Below are positions 24,247 to 31,779 of a stretch of DNA of 38,641 bases, in pieces. The position numbers and the translations under genes were made by a program. Source of the stretch: Acidobacteriota bacterium (GTDB lineage: Bacteria; Acidobacteriota; Vicinamibacteria; Marinacidobacterales; Marinacidobacteraceae); the NCBI GenBank assembly GCA_009835985.1, contig VXWI01000019.1, forward strand, positions 1-38,641. Direction: 5' to 3'. The notes beneath the pieces are model-generated. The model made no database searches. It was not told the DNA's origin and worked only from the letters and a program-made list of their open reading frames with translations. The stretch's first letter is position 1. The number at the start of each line of letters is the position of its first letter.

Positions 24247-27096
24247 TCAGGAGGCGCGCCGGGCCGCCGGGGCCGGTTCGAGGATGTCGCGGAGATACCG
24301 CCCGGTCCACGACCCGGCGTGCCGGGACACCGCCTCGGGCGTGCCGCAGACGACGAGCTCTCCGCCGCGCCCGCCGCCGTCCGGCCCGAGATCCACCAGG
24401 TAGTCGGCGGTCTTGATCACGTCCAGGTTGTGTTCGATCACCACCACGGTGTTCCCGGCGTCCACCAGGCGGTCGAGCACCCGCAGGAGACGGGCGATGT
24501 CGTCGAAGTGCAGGCCGGTGGTGGGCTCGTCCAGGATGTACAGCGTGTCGCCGGTGGAGCGCTTCGCCAGTTCGCGCGAGAGCTTGACCCGCTGCGCCTC
24601 GCCGCCCGACAGCGTCGGAGAAGGCTGCCCGAGCCGGATATAGCCGAGCCCCACGTCCTGGAGCGTCTCGAGGATGTGGAGGATCCCGGGCTGCGACCGG
24701 AACACCGTGACCGCCTCGCTCACCGTGAGGTCGAGCACGTCGGCGATCGAGCGGCCCTGGTAACGCACCGTCAGCGTCTGGTCGTTGAACCGCCGGCCCG
24801 CGCACACCTGGCAGGTCACGAAGACGTCCGCGAGGAAGTGCATCTCCACCCGGATCACCCCGTCGCCCTGGCAGTGCTCGCAGCGCCCGCCGGGCACGTT
24901 GAAGGAAAAGCGCCCGGGCTTGTAACCCTGGGCGCGGGCTGCGGGAAGCGCCGCGAAGAGCGAGCGGATGCCGTCGAACACCTTCGTGTAGGTCGCCGGG
25001 TTCGAGCGCGGGGTGCGGCCGATGGGGGACTGGTCGATGTCCACCACCCGGCCGACGCGCTGGATCCCTTCGATGTGGGAGTGCTTCCCCACCGGCCGTT
25101 CGGAGCGGTGCAGCGCGCGGGCGAGGGCCCGGTAGAGCACCTCGTAAACGAGCGTGCTCTTTCCGGCGCCGGAGACGCCGGTGACGCAGGTGAGGGCGCC
25201 GAGCGGAATCGCGACGTCCACTTCCTTCAGGTTGTTCGCGCGCGCCCCCACGATCCGGATGGAGTGCCGGGAGGACCGCCGGCGCGGTGGCACGGCGATG
25301 TCGAGGTCGCCGCGCAGGTAGCGTCCGGTGAGGGATTTCGGCTCGTTCTGGATCTCCGCCGGCGTCCCTTCGGCGACCACGTCTCCGCCGTAGACCCCGG
25401 CTCCCGGGCCGAAGTCCAGCACGTGGTCCGCGGCCTCGATGGTCTCCCGGTCGTGCTCGACCACCACCACGGTGTTGCCGATGTCCCGGAGCCGGTGCAG
25501 CGCCTCCAGCAGCTTTCCGTTGTCGCGCGGGTGGAGCCCGATGGAGGGCTCGTCGAGGATGTAGATGACCCCGGTGAGTTCGGACCCGATCTGGCTGGCG
25601 AGCCGGATGCGCTGCGATTCTCCGCCCGACAGGCTCGGCGCCAGCCGGTCGAGCGACAGGTAGCCGAGGCCGACGTCCGCGAGGAAGCGAAGCCGGTTCC
25701 GGATCTCCTTCAGCAGTTCCGCCCCGATGACGAGGTCGGCGCCCTCGAGTTCGAGGTCTTCCATGAACCCGAGCGCGTCGTCGATGGACATCGAGGAGAC
25801 ATCCGCGATGGTGCGGTCGCCCACGTTGACCGCCAGCGCCTCCGGCCGCAACCGGGTCCCGCCGCACGCGCGGCAGGAACGGCTCGAGAAGAAGCGCCCG
25901 TAGTAGCGCCGGGCGCGGTCGGAGGACGTTTCCCGCATCCGCCGGTTGAGCAGGTTGAGGACCCCCTCCCAGTGGACCGCCCGGGAGCTCCGCTGGTACT
26001 TGACGGGGATCCGCTCGCGGCCGGATCCCCACAGGAGGATCTTCCGCTTGCCGGCGGCGAGCCGCGCCCACGGGCGGTCGAGGTCCACTCCGAACCGCTT
26101 CGCCACCCCCCGGACCACCGTCGCCTCCCAGCCGTCCCGCTCTGCAAACCGGCCCCAGAACGCCACCGCCCCGTCGTTGATGCTGAGGCGGGGATCGGGA
26201 ACCACGAGGTCCTCGTCCACCTCGCTGCGGGCGCCCAGCCCGTTGCACTCCTTGCACATCCCCTGAGGGCTGTTGAAGGAGAAGAGCTGCGGCGATGTCT
26301 CGGGGAATCCGATCCCGCAGCTCGGGCAGCCGTTCTTCTCCGAGAAGACGCGGTCGCCGTCCTCTCCCTCGACCGCCGCGATCACGATCCCGTCCCCCTC
26401 GCGAAGCGCGGTCTCCACCGAATCGGTGACCCGGCCGCGCCACTCCTCGCCGGCCGGGTCCTTGCGGGCCAACCGGTCCACCACGATCTGGACGTTGTGC
26501 TTCTTCCGCTTCTCGAGCGCGGCGGTCTCCTCGATCAGCTGGACCTCGCCGTCGATCCGGGCCCGGGAGAACCCGCGCCGCAGGATGTTCTCGAGAGTGG
26601 AGCGGAACTCCCCGCGCCGGTTCTCGAGGACCGGCGCCAGCAGCAGGAAACGCGCGCCGGCCGGCAGCTGCGCCAGTTCCTCCACGATCTCCTGCGCCGT
26701 CTGCGGACTGACCGCGCGCCCGCACCGGGGGCAGTGGGCGACCCCGACCCGGGCGAAGAGCACTCGCAGGTAGTCGGAGATTTCGGTGATGGTGCCGACC
26801 GTCGAGCGCGGGTTGTGGCTCGCCGACTTCTGATCCACCGAGATCGTCGGCGAGAGCCCCTGGATCGTGTCGTAGAGGGGCTTGTCCATCTGCCCGAGGA
26901 ACTGGCGGGCGTAGCTGGACAGCGATTCGACGTAGCGGCGCTGACCTTCGGCGTAGAGGGTGTCGAGCGCCAACGACGACTTTCCCGACCCCGACACCCC
27001 GCTCAGGACGACGAGGCGCTTCTTCGGAATGCGAACGGTGATGTTCTTGAGATTGTGCTGCCGGGCGCCCCGCACCACGATGTGATCGGGCTCCAT
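24247..27096 (-). CDS. uvrA: Excinuclease ABC subunit A
   Basis: A 949-residue UvrA, the damage-recognition ATPase of nucleotide excision repair (E. coli protein 940). It opens IVVRGARQHNLKNITVRIP with the first P-loop GVSGSGKSS (33-41). Zn-finger Cys pairs appear in CPRCG (early) and GGRCEHCQGDGV with CQVCAGRRF (late). The ABC signatures LSGGESQRIRLA and LSGGEAQRVKL and the second P-loop GVSGAGKSTL are all present. The N-terminal ISVDQKSASHNPRSTVGT block is characteristic. The start at 27096 is at the usual UvrA position; longer in-frame upstream sequence is repeat-derived and not homologous. Its partner uvrC is at 35759-37576; uvrB is not in the window. Confidence 0.97.
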   Translation of the reverse strand: MEPDHIVVRGARQHNLKNITVRIPKKRLVVLSGVSGSGKSSLALDTLYAEGQRRYVESLSSYARQFLGQMDKPLYDTIQGLSPTISVDQKSASHNPRSTVGTITEISDYLRVLFARVGVAHCPRCGRAVSPQTAQEIVEELAQLPAGARFLLLAPVLENRRGEFRSTLENILRRGFSRARIDGEVQLIEETAALEKRKKHNVQIVVDRLARKDPAGEEWRGRVTDSVETALREGDGIVIAAVEGEDGDRVFSEKNGCPSCGIGFPETSPQLFSFNSPQGMCKECNGLGARSEVDEDLVVPDPRLSINDGAVAFWGRFAERDGWEATVVRGVAKRFGVDLDRPWARLAAGKRKILLWGSGRERIPVKYQRSSRAVHWEGVLNLLNRRMRETSSDRARRYYGRFFSSRSCRACGGTRLRPEALAVNVGDRTIADVSSMSIDDALGFMEDLELEGADLVIGAELLKEIRNRLRFLADVGLGYLSLDRLAPSLSGGESQRIRLASQIGSELTGVIYILDEPSIGLHPRDNGKLLEALHRLRDIGNTVVVVEHDRETIEAADHVLDFGPGAGVYGGDVVAEGTPAEIQNEPKSLTGRYLRGDLDIAVPPRRRSSRHSIRIVGARANNLKEVDVAIPLGALTCVTGVSGAGKSTLVYEVLYRALARALHRSERPVGKHSHIEGIQRVGRVVDIDQSPIGRTPRSNPATYTKVFDGIRSLFAALPAARAQGYKPGRFSFNVPGGRCEHCQGDGVIRVEMHFLADVFVTCQVCAGRRFNDQTLTVRYQGRSIADVLDLTVSEAVTVFRSQPGILHILETLQDVGLGYIRLGQPSPTLSGGEAQRVKLSRELAKRSTGDTLYILDEPTTGLHFDDIARLLRVLDRLVDAGNTVVVIEHNLDVIKTADYLVDLGPDGGGRGGELVVCGTPEAVSRHAGSWTGRYLRDILEPAPAARRAS

Positions 27097-27127
27097 GGGC
27101 TTTCCCGTGAGTCTAAAGGGAAGAGGG

Positions 27128-27259
27128 CCTGGAGCGCCGGTCTCCAGACCGGCACCGCGGTGCTCCGCACCGCGCATGTGGCAACTCCAGCCATCCTCGC
27201 ACCCCGTACCGCCGGAAGCACCGGACCTCCCGGCCCGCACCGCCCGCTGGAAGCGGGCG
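27128..27259. repeat. Cluster of four short hairpins between uvrA and the DUF2090 gene
   Basis: Within the 239-nt gap (27097-27335) lie GCCGGTCT-CC-AGACCGGC (27136-27153), GCGGTGC-TCC-GCACCGC (27157-27173), TGGC-AACTCCA-GCCA (27179-27193, weak) and CGCCCGCT-GGA-AGCGGGCG (27241-27259). On the appropriate strand the loops centre on GGA. The first, read on the minus strand with its flank GCGCTCC, matches the copies at 180-208 and 38576-38607, and the hairpin pair 27136-27173 parallels 163-198. Nothing else recognisable lies in this gap except the likely promoters of both flanking genes. Confidence 0.6.
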
Positions 27260-27335
27260 AAGCGCACAATTCCCGACGCTCCCGGGGCGTCGCCACCCCC
27301 GTACACTCTCCCTCCGAAAGGCCCCACACCGACCC

Positions 27336-28268
27336 ATGAACAGACCCTCCGCCATCGGCTACGACCAGCCGCTCTTCATCCAGCCCTTCGACCACCGGGG
27401 CAGCTTCACGAAGTCCTACTTCGGCTTCCGCGGCGCCCCGGAGATCTCACCCGACAACGACGGATTCGCCCCCGTCGCGGCCGCGAAGAGCCTGATCTAC
27501 CGCGGCCTCCTGCAGGCGATCGACGGTGGGATTCCGAAGGAGCAGGTCGGAATCCTGGTGGACGCGCAGTTCGGCAGCCAGGTCCTCGCCGACGCGGCGG
27601 CGCGGGGGATCCCGCGGGCGCTCTGCATCGAAAAGAGCGGCCAGCCGGTCTTCGACTTCGAGTACGGGGTGCGCTGGGTGACGCACATCCGCTATCACCG
27701 GCCGCAGATCGTGAAGGTGCTGGTGCGGCTGCATCCCGACGATCCGGTCGCCGACACCGCGGTGCAACTCAGCCGCCTGCAGCTGGTCTCCGACTATCTC
27801 CACGGCCCCGAGCGACGCCTCTTCATGTTCGAGCTCCTGGTTCCGGCGACCACGCCGGAGGACAAGGAGGCGGGCGCCGCCTACGACCGGGACCTGCGGC
27901 CGGGCCACATGGTGCGCGCCATCCAGATGATCCAGGACTTCGGCATCGAACCGGACATCTGGAAGATCGAGGGGGTGGACCGGGCGGAGGACGCCGAACG
28001 GGTCGCGGCGGCGGTCCGCAGCGGACCCGGCCGGGAGCGCGTCGGCTCCATCGTCCTGGGGCGCGGGTCCGATGCGGCCCAGGTCCACGAGTGGCTCCGG
28101 GTCGCGGCGCCGGTGGCCGGCTTCATCGGGTTCGCGGTCGGCCGGACCAACTTCCGGGAGCCGCTCGGGGCGTGTCTGAACGGCCAGCTCGCCGAAGCGG
28201 ACGCGATCGCGCAGATCGCCGCCAACTACCGGTCCTGCGTGGACACCTGGCGCGCCGCCAAGGGCTGA
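27336..28268 (+). CDS. DUF2090 protein, IolC C-terminal aldolase-like, stand-alone
   Basis: A 310-residue protein of the DUF2090 family. This is the domain that forms the C-terminal half of some IolC proteins and is named 2-deoxy-5-keto-gluconate 6-phosphate aldolase-like. It opens PLFIQPFDHRGSFTKSYFG, then DAQFGSQVL, ALCIEKSGQPVFDFEYG and KVLVRLHPDDP. The middle is FMFELLVPATTPEDKEAG and IEPDIWKIEG. The C-terminus reads IVLGRGSDAAQVHEWLR, FIGFAVGRTNFREPL and IAANYRSCVDTW. Conserved Asp, Lys and Glu positions fit a class I aldolase-type TIM barrel. There is no PfkB kinase domain attached and no other inositol-pathway gene nearby, so its true substrate is open. It is upstream-divergent from uvrA and convergent with the second ADOP permease. 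Confidence 0.88.
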   Translation: MNRPSAIGYDQPLFIQPFDHRGSFTKSYFGFRGAPEISPDNDGFAPVAAAKSLIYRGLLQAIDGGIPKEQVGILVDAQFGSQVLADAAARGIPRALCIEKSGQPVFDFEYGVRWVTHIRYHRPQIVKVLVRLHPDDPVADTAVQLSRLQLVSDYLHGPERRLFMFELLVPATTPEDKEAGAAYDRDLRPGHMVRAIQMIQDFGIEPDIWKIEGVDRAEDAERVAAAVRSGPGRERVGSIVLGRGSDAAQVHEWLRVAAPVAGFIGFAVGRTNFREPLGACLNGQLAEADAIAQIAANYRSCVDTWRAAKG

Positions 28269-28284
28269 TCCTCCGGGTCGGGGA

Positions 28285-28306
28285 GGACCGCGCGCCGGCG
28301 CGGCCC
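28285..28306. terminator. Hairpin between convergent genes, possible bidirectional terminator
   Basis: CCGCGC-GCCG-GCGCGG (28288-28303), extended by GG and CC outside one mismatch, fills the 39-nt gap between the DUF2090 gene and the convergent permease. There is no U-tract on either side, so the role is inferred from position. Confidence 0.35.
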
Positions 28307-28307
28307 C

Positions 28308-30737
28308 TCAGCCGTGGCGCAGCGCCGCGGTCGGCTGGATGCGGCTCGCCCGGAACGCCGGCGCGAGGCAGGCCAGGGCGGCCGCTCCCAGGACGATGCT
28401 GAAGGCCAGCAGGTAGGAGACGGCGTCCCCCGGAGCGACCCCGAACAGGATGCTCGCGAGGCCGCGGCTCGCGGCGAACGCGGCGACGAGGCCGAGGGCG
28501 AGACCGGGCAGCGCGACCCGCATCCCCTGACGGAACACGAGCGCCAGCAGCTCCCCCTGGGCCGCCCCGAACGCCATGCGCACTCCCAATTCGGGAGTCT
28601 GCTCGGTCACGCGGGCGGACATCACCCCGAAGACGCCGGCGGCGGCGAGCAGCACCGCGAGGGCCGCGAACACCGCCGCGAGCAGGGCAAGGAACCGGGG
28701 CCCGGCGACCGCGGCGCCGATCACCTCGGTCATGGGCCGGAACGAGTCCACCGGGAGGGACGGGTCGAGCCGGTGCGTGACCTCCCGGACCGCGGGCGCG
28801 AGCGCCGCCGCGGGCAGGCGCGAGCGGACCACCACGTTCACCGTCCGGGGGGCGAACCCGACCGCCTCGGCGGTCTGCGGGTAGTGGAAATACACCTCCG
28901 TACCGGTCTCGGCTTCAAGGCCGCCCTGCTTCACGTCCCCGGCGACGCCGATGATCGTGAACCACGGGACCTCCTGTCCAGGCGAAAGGCGGCGGCCGAT
29001 GGGGTCCTGTCCGGGCCAGAACAGCTCCGCCGCCGTGCGGTTGACGACCGCCACCGGCGTGGCACCGCCGTCGTCCGAAGGCGTGAAGCCGCGTCCGGAG
29101 AGCAGGGGAATCCCCATCGCCTCGAAGTAGCCGGGCCCGGCGAACTGCCAGTAGTCCATGTTGTGGGCCGGGTGTCCCTCGCCCTCGGGCACGCCCTCGA
29201 GCGCGGTGTCGTTCGCGTTCAGGCGGCGCCGCGGCGGCAGGCCGCTCATGTAGGTGACCGCCTCGACGCCGGGAAGCGACGCGGCCTCCGCGCGGAGCCG
29301 TTCGAGGAACGCGAGCTGCTCGGAGGCCGCGGGATACGCGGTCTCCGGCAGGTAGGTCTGGTACGTCGAGAGGTTCTCCGGGTCGAACCCGGGGTCCGTC
29401 GCCTGGACCGCGAACAGGCTGCGGACCAAGAGGAGGCAGGCGATCAGCAGCGCTGCGGACAGCGCCACCTCGAACGCCACGAGCCCGCTCCGGAACCGGT
29501 TGCGGCCGCCGGTGACGCGCTTTCCGCCCGCCTGCAGGGTGCTGAGGAGCTGGGACTCGCGTCCCGCCGTGGCCAGCCCGGCGATCGGCGCCGCGCTGAA
29601 GACGACCCCGGTGAGCGCGGTAGCGAGGAGGGCGAAGACCAGGACCGGGCCCGAGATCCCGATCTCCGCGATGCGCGGGACCCCGCCCGGATAGGCGGCG
29701 AGCAGCGCGGACACGCCGGCCTGCGCCAGCCCGAGACCCAGCGCCCCGCCGACGACCGAAAGCAGAATCCCCTCCCGCAAGAACGGCCCCGCGGCGCCCG
29801 CGCGGCCCGCGCCGAGGGCGGCGCGGAGCGCGATGTCGCCCCGCCGCGACTCGGCGCGGCCCACGATGAGGTTGGCCAGGTTCGCGCAGCCGGCGAGCAG
29901 CAGCAGCGCCGACAGCGCGAGCAACGCGATGAGGCGGTCGCCCTGGTCGCCGACGACCTCCTCGTGGAGATCCACGAGGATCACGGGATGGAACTCGGGA
30001 TGCGGCGCGTGGGTATCCCCGGACTCGGAGCGCCAGCGCTCCAGCAGTGCGGGGAGCTCGGCGCGGGCCGCTTCGATCGTGGTCCCCGGGGCGAGCCGCG
30101 CCACCATGATGTAGTTGTGGGAACCGCGGCCGGGCAGGTCCGCGGGGTCGAGGGCGAGTGGGATCCAGAACTCGACGCGCCGGTCGAGGAGGTCCACTCG
30201 AGGCGGCAGGACGCCGATCACGGTCCGCTGGACGCCGTCCACCGTGAGCCGCCGGCCGAGGATGTCCGGAGCCGCACCGAACGCGCGCCTCCAGAGCCCG
30301 TCGGAGAGGACCATGACCGGCTCCGCCCCCGGACGGTCCTCGGCGTCGGTGAAGACCCGCCCCAGCGAGGCCGAGATTCCGAGGGTCCGGAAGAGGCTCG
30401 CCGTGGAGGCGGCCTGCTGCGCCCGGAACGGCTCGCCGGCCCCCACCACCGACGCCATCCCGGTGTTGAACGCCCCGGCCTCCGCGAACGACGCGCTCCA
30501 CTCGCGGTACTCGAGATACTCGGGCGCCGAGATCCAGAACTTGTCGAAGCCCATCGTCGGGAACTGGGTCGCCACCCGGACGAGCTCCCCGGGAGCGCGG
30601 TACGGCAGCGGCGCAAAGAGCGCTCCGTAGGCGACCGTGAAGACGGCGGTGTTCGCGCCCACCGCGAGGGCGACGACGGTGACCACCAGCCCGGCGTATC
30701 CGCCGTCCCGCAGCAGCGCGCGTAGGGCGCGTCTCAT
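28308..30737 (-). CDS. ADOP-type ABC transporter permease, second copy
   Basis: An 809-residue paralogue of the protein at 270-2762, with two MacB_PCD/FtsX repeats. The N-terminal helix (about 15-40) contains ALAVGANTAVFTVAYGALF, followed by LPYRAPGELVRV. The first FtsX unit has LLLLAGCANLANLIVGRAESRRGDIALRAALGAGR (about 285-320). The second half repeats the periplasmic domain (FDPENLSTYQTYLPE, PGYFEAMGIPLLSGRGF) and ends with LGVRMAFGAAQGELLALVF and AFRASRIQPTAALRHG. No ATPase gene adjoins it. ADOPs are thought to act with ABC ATPases in trans or in macrolide/lipoprotein-type export; the substrate is unknown. The ATG at 30737 has GAGG 8 nt upstream. Confidence 0.9.
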   Translation of the reverse strand: MRRALRALLRDGGYAGLVVTVVALAVGANTAVFTVAYGALFAPLPYRAPGELVRVATQFPTMGFDKFWISAPEYLEYREWSASFAEAGAFNTGMASVVGAGEPFRAQQAASTASLFRTLGISASLGRVFTDAEDRPGAEPVMVLSDGLWRRAFGAAPDILGRRLTVDGVQRTVIGVLPPRVDLLDRRVEFWIPLALDPADLPGRGSHNYIMVARLAPGTTIEAARAELPALLERWRSESGDTHAPHPEFHPVILVDLHEEVVGDQGDRLIALLALSALLLLAGCANLANLIVGRAESRRGDIALRAALGAGRAGAAGPFLREGILLSVVGGALGLGLAQAGVSALLAAYPGGVPRIAEIGISGPVLVFALLATALTGVVFSAAPIAGLATAGRESQLLSTLQAGGKRVTGGRNRFRSGLVAFEVALSAALLIACLLLVRSLFAVQATDPGFDPENLSTYQTYLPETAYPAASEQLAFLERLRAEAASLPGVEAVTYMSGLPPRRRLNANDTALEGVPEGEGHPAHNMDYWQFAGPGYFEAMGIPLLSGRGFTPSDDGGATPVAVVNRTAAELFWPGQDPIGRRLSPGQEVPWFTIIGVAGDVKQGGLEAETGTEVYFHYPQTAEAVGFAPRTVNVVVRSRLPAAALAPAVREVTHRLDPSLPVDSFRPMTEVIGAAVAGPRFLALLAAVFAALAVLLAAAGVFGVMSARVTEQTPELGVRMAFGAAQGELLALVFRQGMRVALPGLALGLVAAFAASRGLASILFGVAPGDAVSYLLAFSIVLGAAALACLAPAFRASRIQPTAALRHG

Positions 30738-31109
30738 GTCCGGGGCCTCGCCGCGGAGGCCGCGGCGCTCCTCCGTTCGACCGGCCGAGTCCGCATCACC
30801 CACACGTTTACGAGGCCGTCCGCCTCGCGGTTCCACCGCCGGTCCGCCGTGCGAGTGCCACCCGCCGCCCGGGGTCGGCGGACCCGTTGCTCCTATCTCT
30901 TCATTGCGGACGCGACAAAGGCCCTCGTAGCGTGGCGGGTCCACCGTCGGGGACGGCGGGCTTCGGGAGGCTTCGGCCTCCGGCGTCCGTGCGTTCGAAC
31001 ACGTTTGCTCCTCGGGAAACCGAGAGAAGCCGAGCCACCAAAGAAGTGGCCAGCGCCGCCCGTCGTCCTCGGCAAACGCCGCTAACCGCGGATGTCGCGC
31101 TGACGGGGG
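30738..31109. other. 372-nt intergenic region, no gene recognised
   Basis: This separates the 3' end of the vapBC pair from the permease start, all on the minus strand. It holds a hairpin GGAGGC-TTCG-GCCTCC (30966-30981) with a UUCG-type tetraloop, which could end the vapC transcript, and no T tract after it. In-frame extension of the permease into this region lacks protein character. I see no promoter I would defend and no small gene. Confidence 0.5.
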
Positions 31110-31499
31110 CTACTCGCCCACGGGCCAGTGTTCGATGCGGATTTCCTCCATCGGAAAGTCCTTCGGATTGCCGGTCACCAGGACCGCGCCCGCGGAGTGC
31201 GCCGCCGCCGCAATGAGACAGTCAGCCTGCGCCAGGGTTCGGCCTCGCGCCGCGAATCTCTGGCGCCACTCACCCGCGATCCTGCCTTCCCGAAGTCCTA
31301 GCGGGTGTATCTGCAGGCCATCGAACAACAGGAGGGCACGCTCGATTTCCTGGGGGTGAAGCCCCCGGTACACCTCCTCGACGTTGATCGCCGTGGTCCC
31401 CGGAACGTCTCCCCGTCCCTTGAGTTGACGAAGCCGCTGCACCGCCGGACGCCCACGCAGGTGGTCGATGAGAACGGTGGTGTCGAGGAGCGCGAGCAT
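31110..31499 (-). CDS. vapC: VapC toxin, PIN-domain ribonuclease, second intact copy
   Basis: A 129-residue PIN-domain protein. All four acidic positions are present: Asp6 in LLDTTVLIDHLRG, Glu41/Glu42 in INVEEVYRGL, Asp93 in QADCLIAAAA and Asp114 in TGNPKDF. It should be an active RNase of unknown target. It begins 5 nt after the antitoxin stop, with CGGGG in between serving as a weak ribosome site. The antitoxin is of the ribbon-helix-helix type, unlike the AbrB-type partner of the VapC at 9091, so the two modules are not a recent duplication. Confidence 0.93.
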   Translation of the reverse strand: MLALLDTTVLIDHLRGRPAVQRLRQLKGRGDVPGTTAINVEEVYRGLHPQEIERALLLFDGLQIHPLGLREGRIAGEWRQRFAARGRTLAQADCLIAAAAHSAGAVLVTGNPKDFPMEEIRIEHWPVGE

Positions 31500-31504
31500 C
31501 CCCG

Positions 31505-31750
31505 TCAACCGACGCGGTCGGGATCGCCGCGCCGCTGCTGCCGCACCCACTGCGCCGGGTCGGCGTCCCACTCGTGCGAGCGCTCGCTGACGGCGCCAGC
31601 CGCCTGTTCGATCAGGTCCCACCGACGGCGGCTCTCCACGGCCGCCTGAACCGCGTTGCGGACGAATTCGCTCCGCGCCCGCGGTCCGGCGATCTCGTCC
31701 ACTCGGGCAATCAGCGCGTCGTCGATGTGAATGTGCAAACGCATGCACAT
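31505..31750 (-). CDS. vapB: VapB antitoxin, ribbon-helix-helix type
   Basis: An 81-residue antitoxin. The N-terminal MRLHIHIDDALIARVDEIAG, then ARSEFVRNAVQAAVESRRRWDLI, is a CopG/Arc ribbon-helix-helix DNA-binding domain. The C-terminus (AVSERSHEWDADPAQWVRQQRRGD) is the toxin-binding tail with aromatic anchors, as in many VapB antitoxins. There are two starts: ATG at 31750 (MCMRLH) and ATG at 31744 (MRLH). Neither has a ribosome site. The strand just before the first start reads GGCTAACAT, which could be a -10 box placing the transcript start near 31744, hence possibly a leaderless message. It lies 29 nt after the cmk stop. Confidence 0.88.
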   Translation of the reverse strand: MCMRLHIHIDDALIARVDEIAGPRARSEFVRNAVQAAVESRRRWDLIEQAAGAVSERSHEWDADPAQWVRQQRRGDPDRVG

Positions 31751-31779
31751 ATGTTAGCCCACAAGGAGGCCGGTCTTCG

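Noticed and set aside
24190..27339. Very long open frame (over 1000 codons) antisense to uvrA, and similar ones opposite both permeases, the antiporter and the DUF5916 gene
   Set aside because: High GC makes long antisense frames common. Their translations are low-complexity, rich in Arg, Pro, Gly and His, with no domain motifs, whereas the sense strand has complete conserved proteins.
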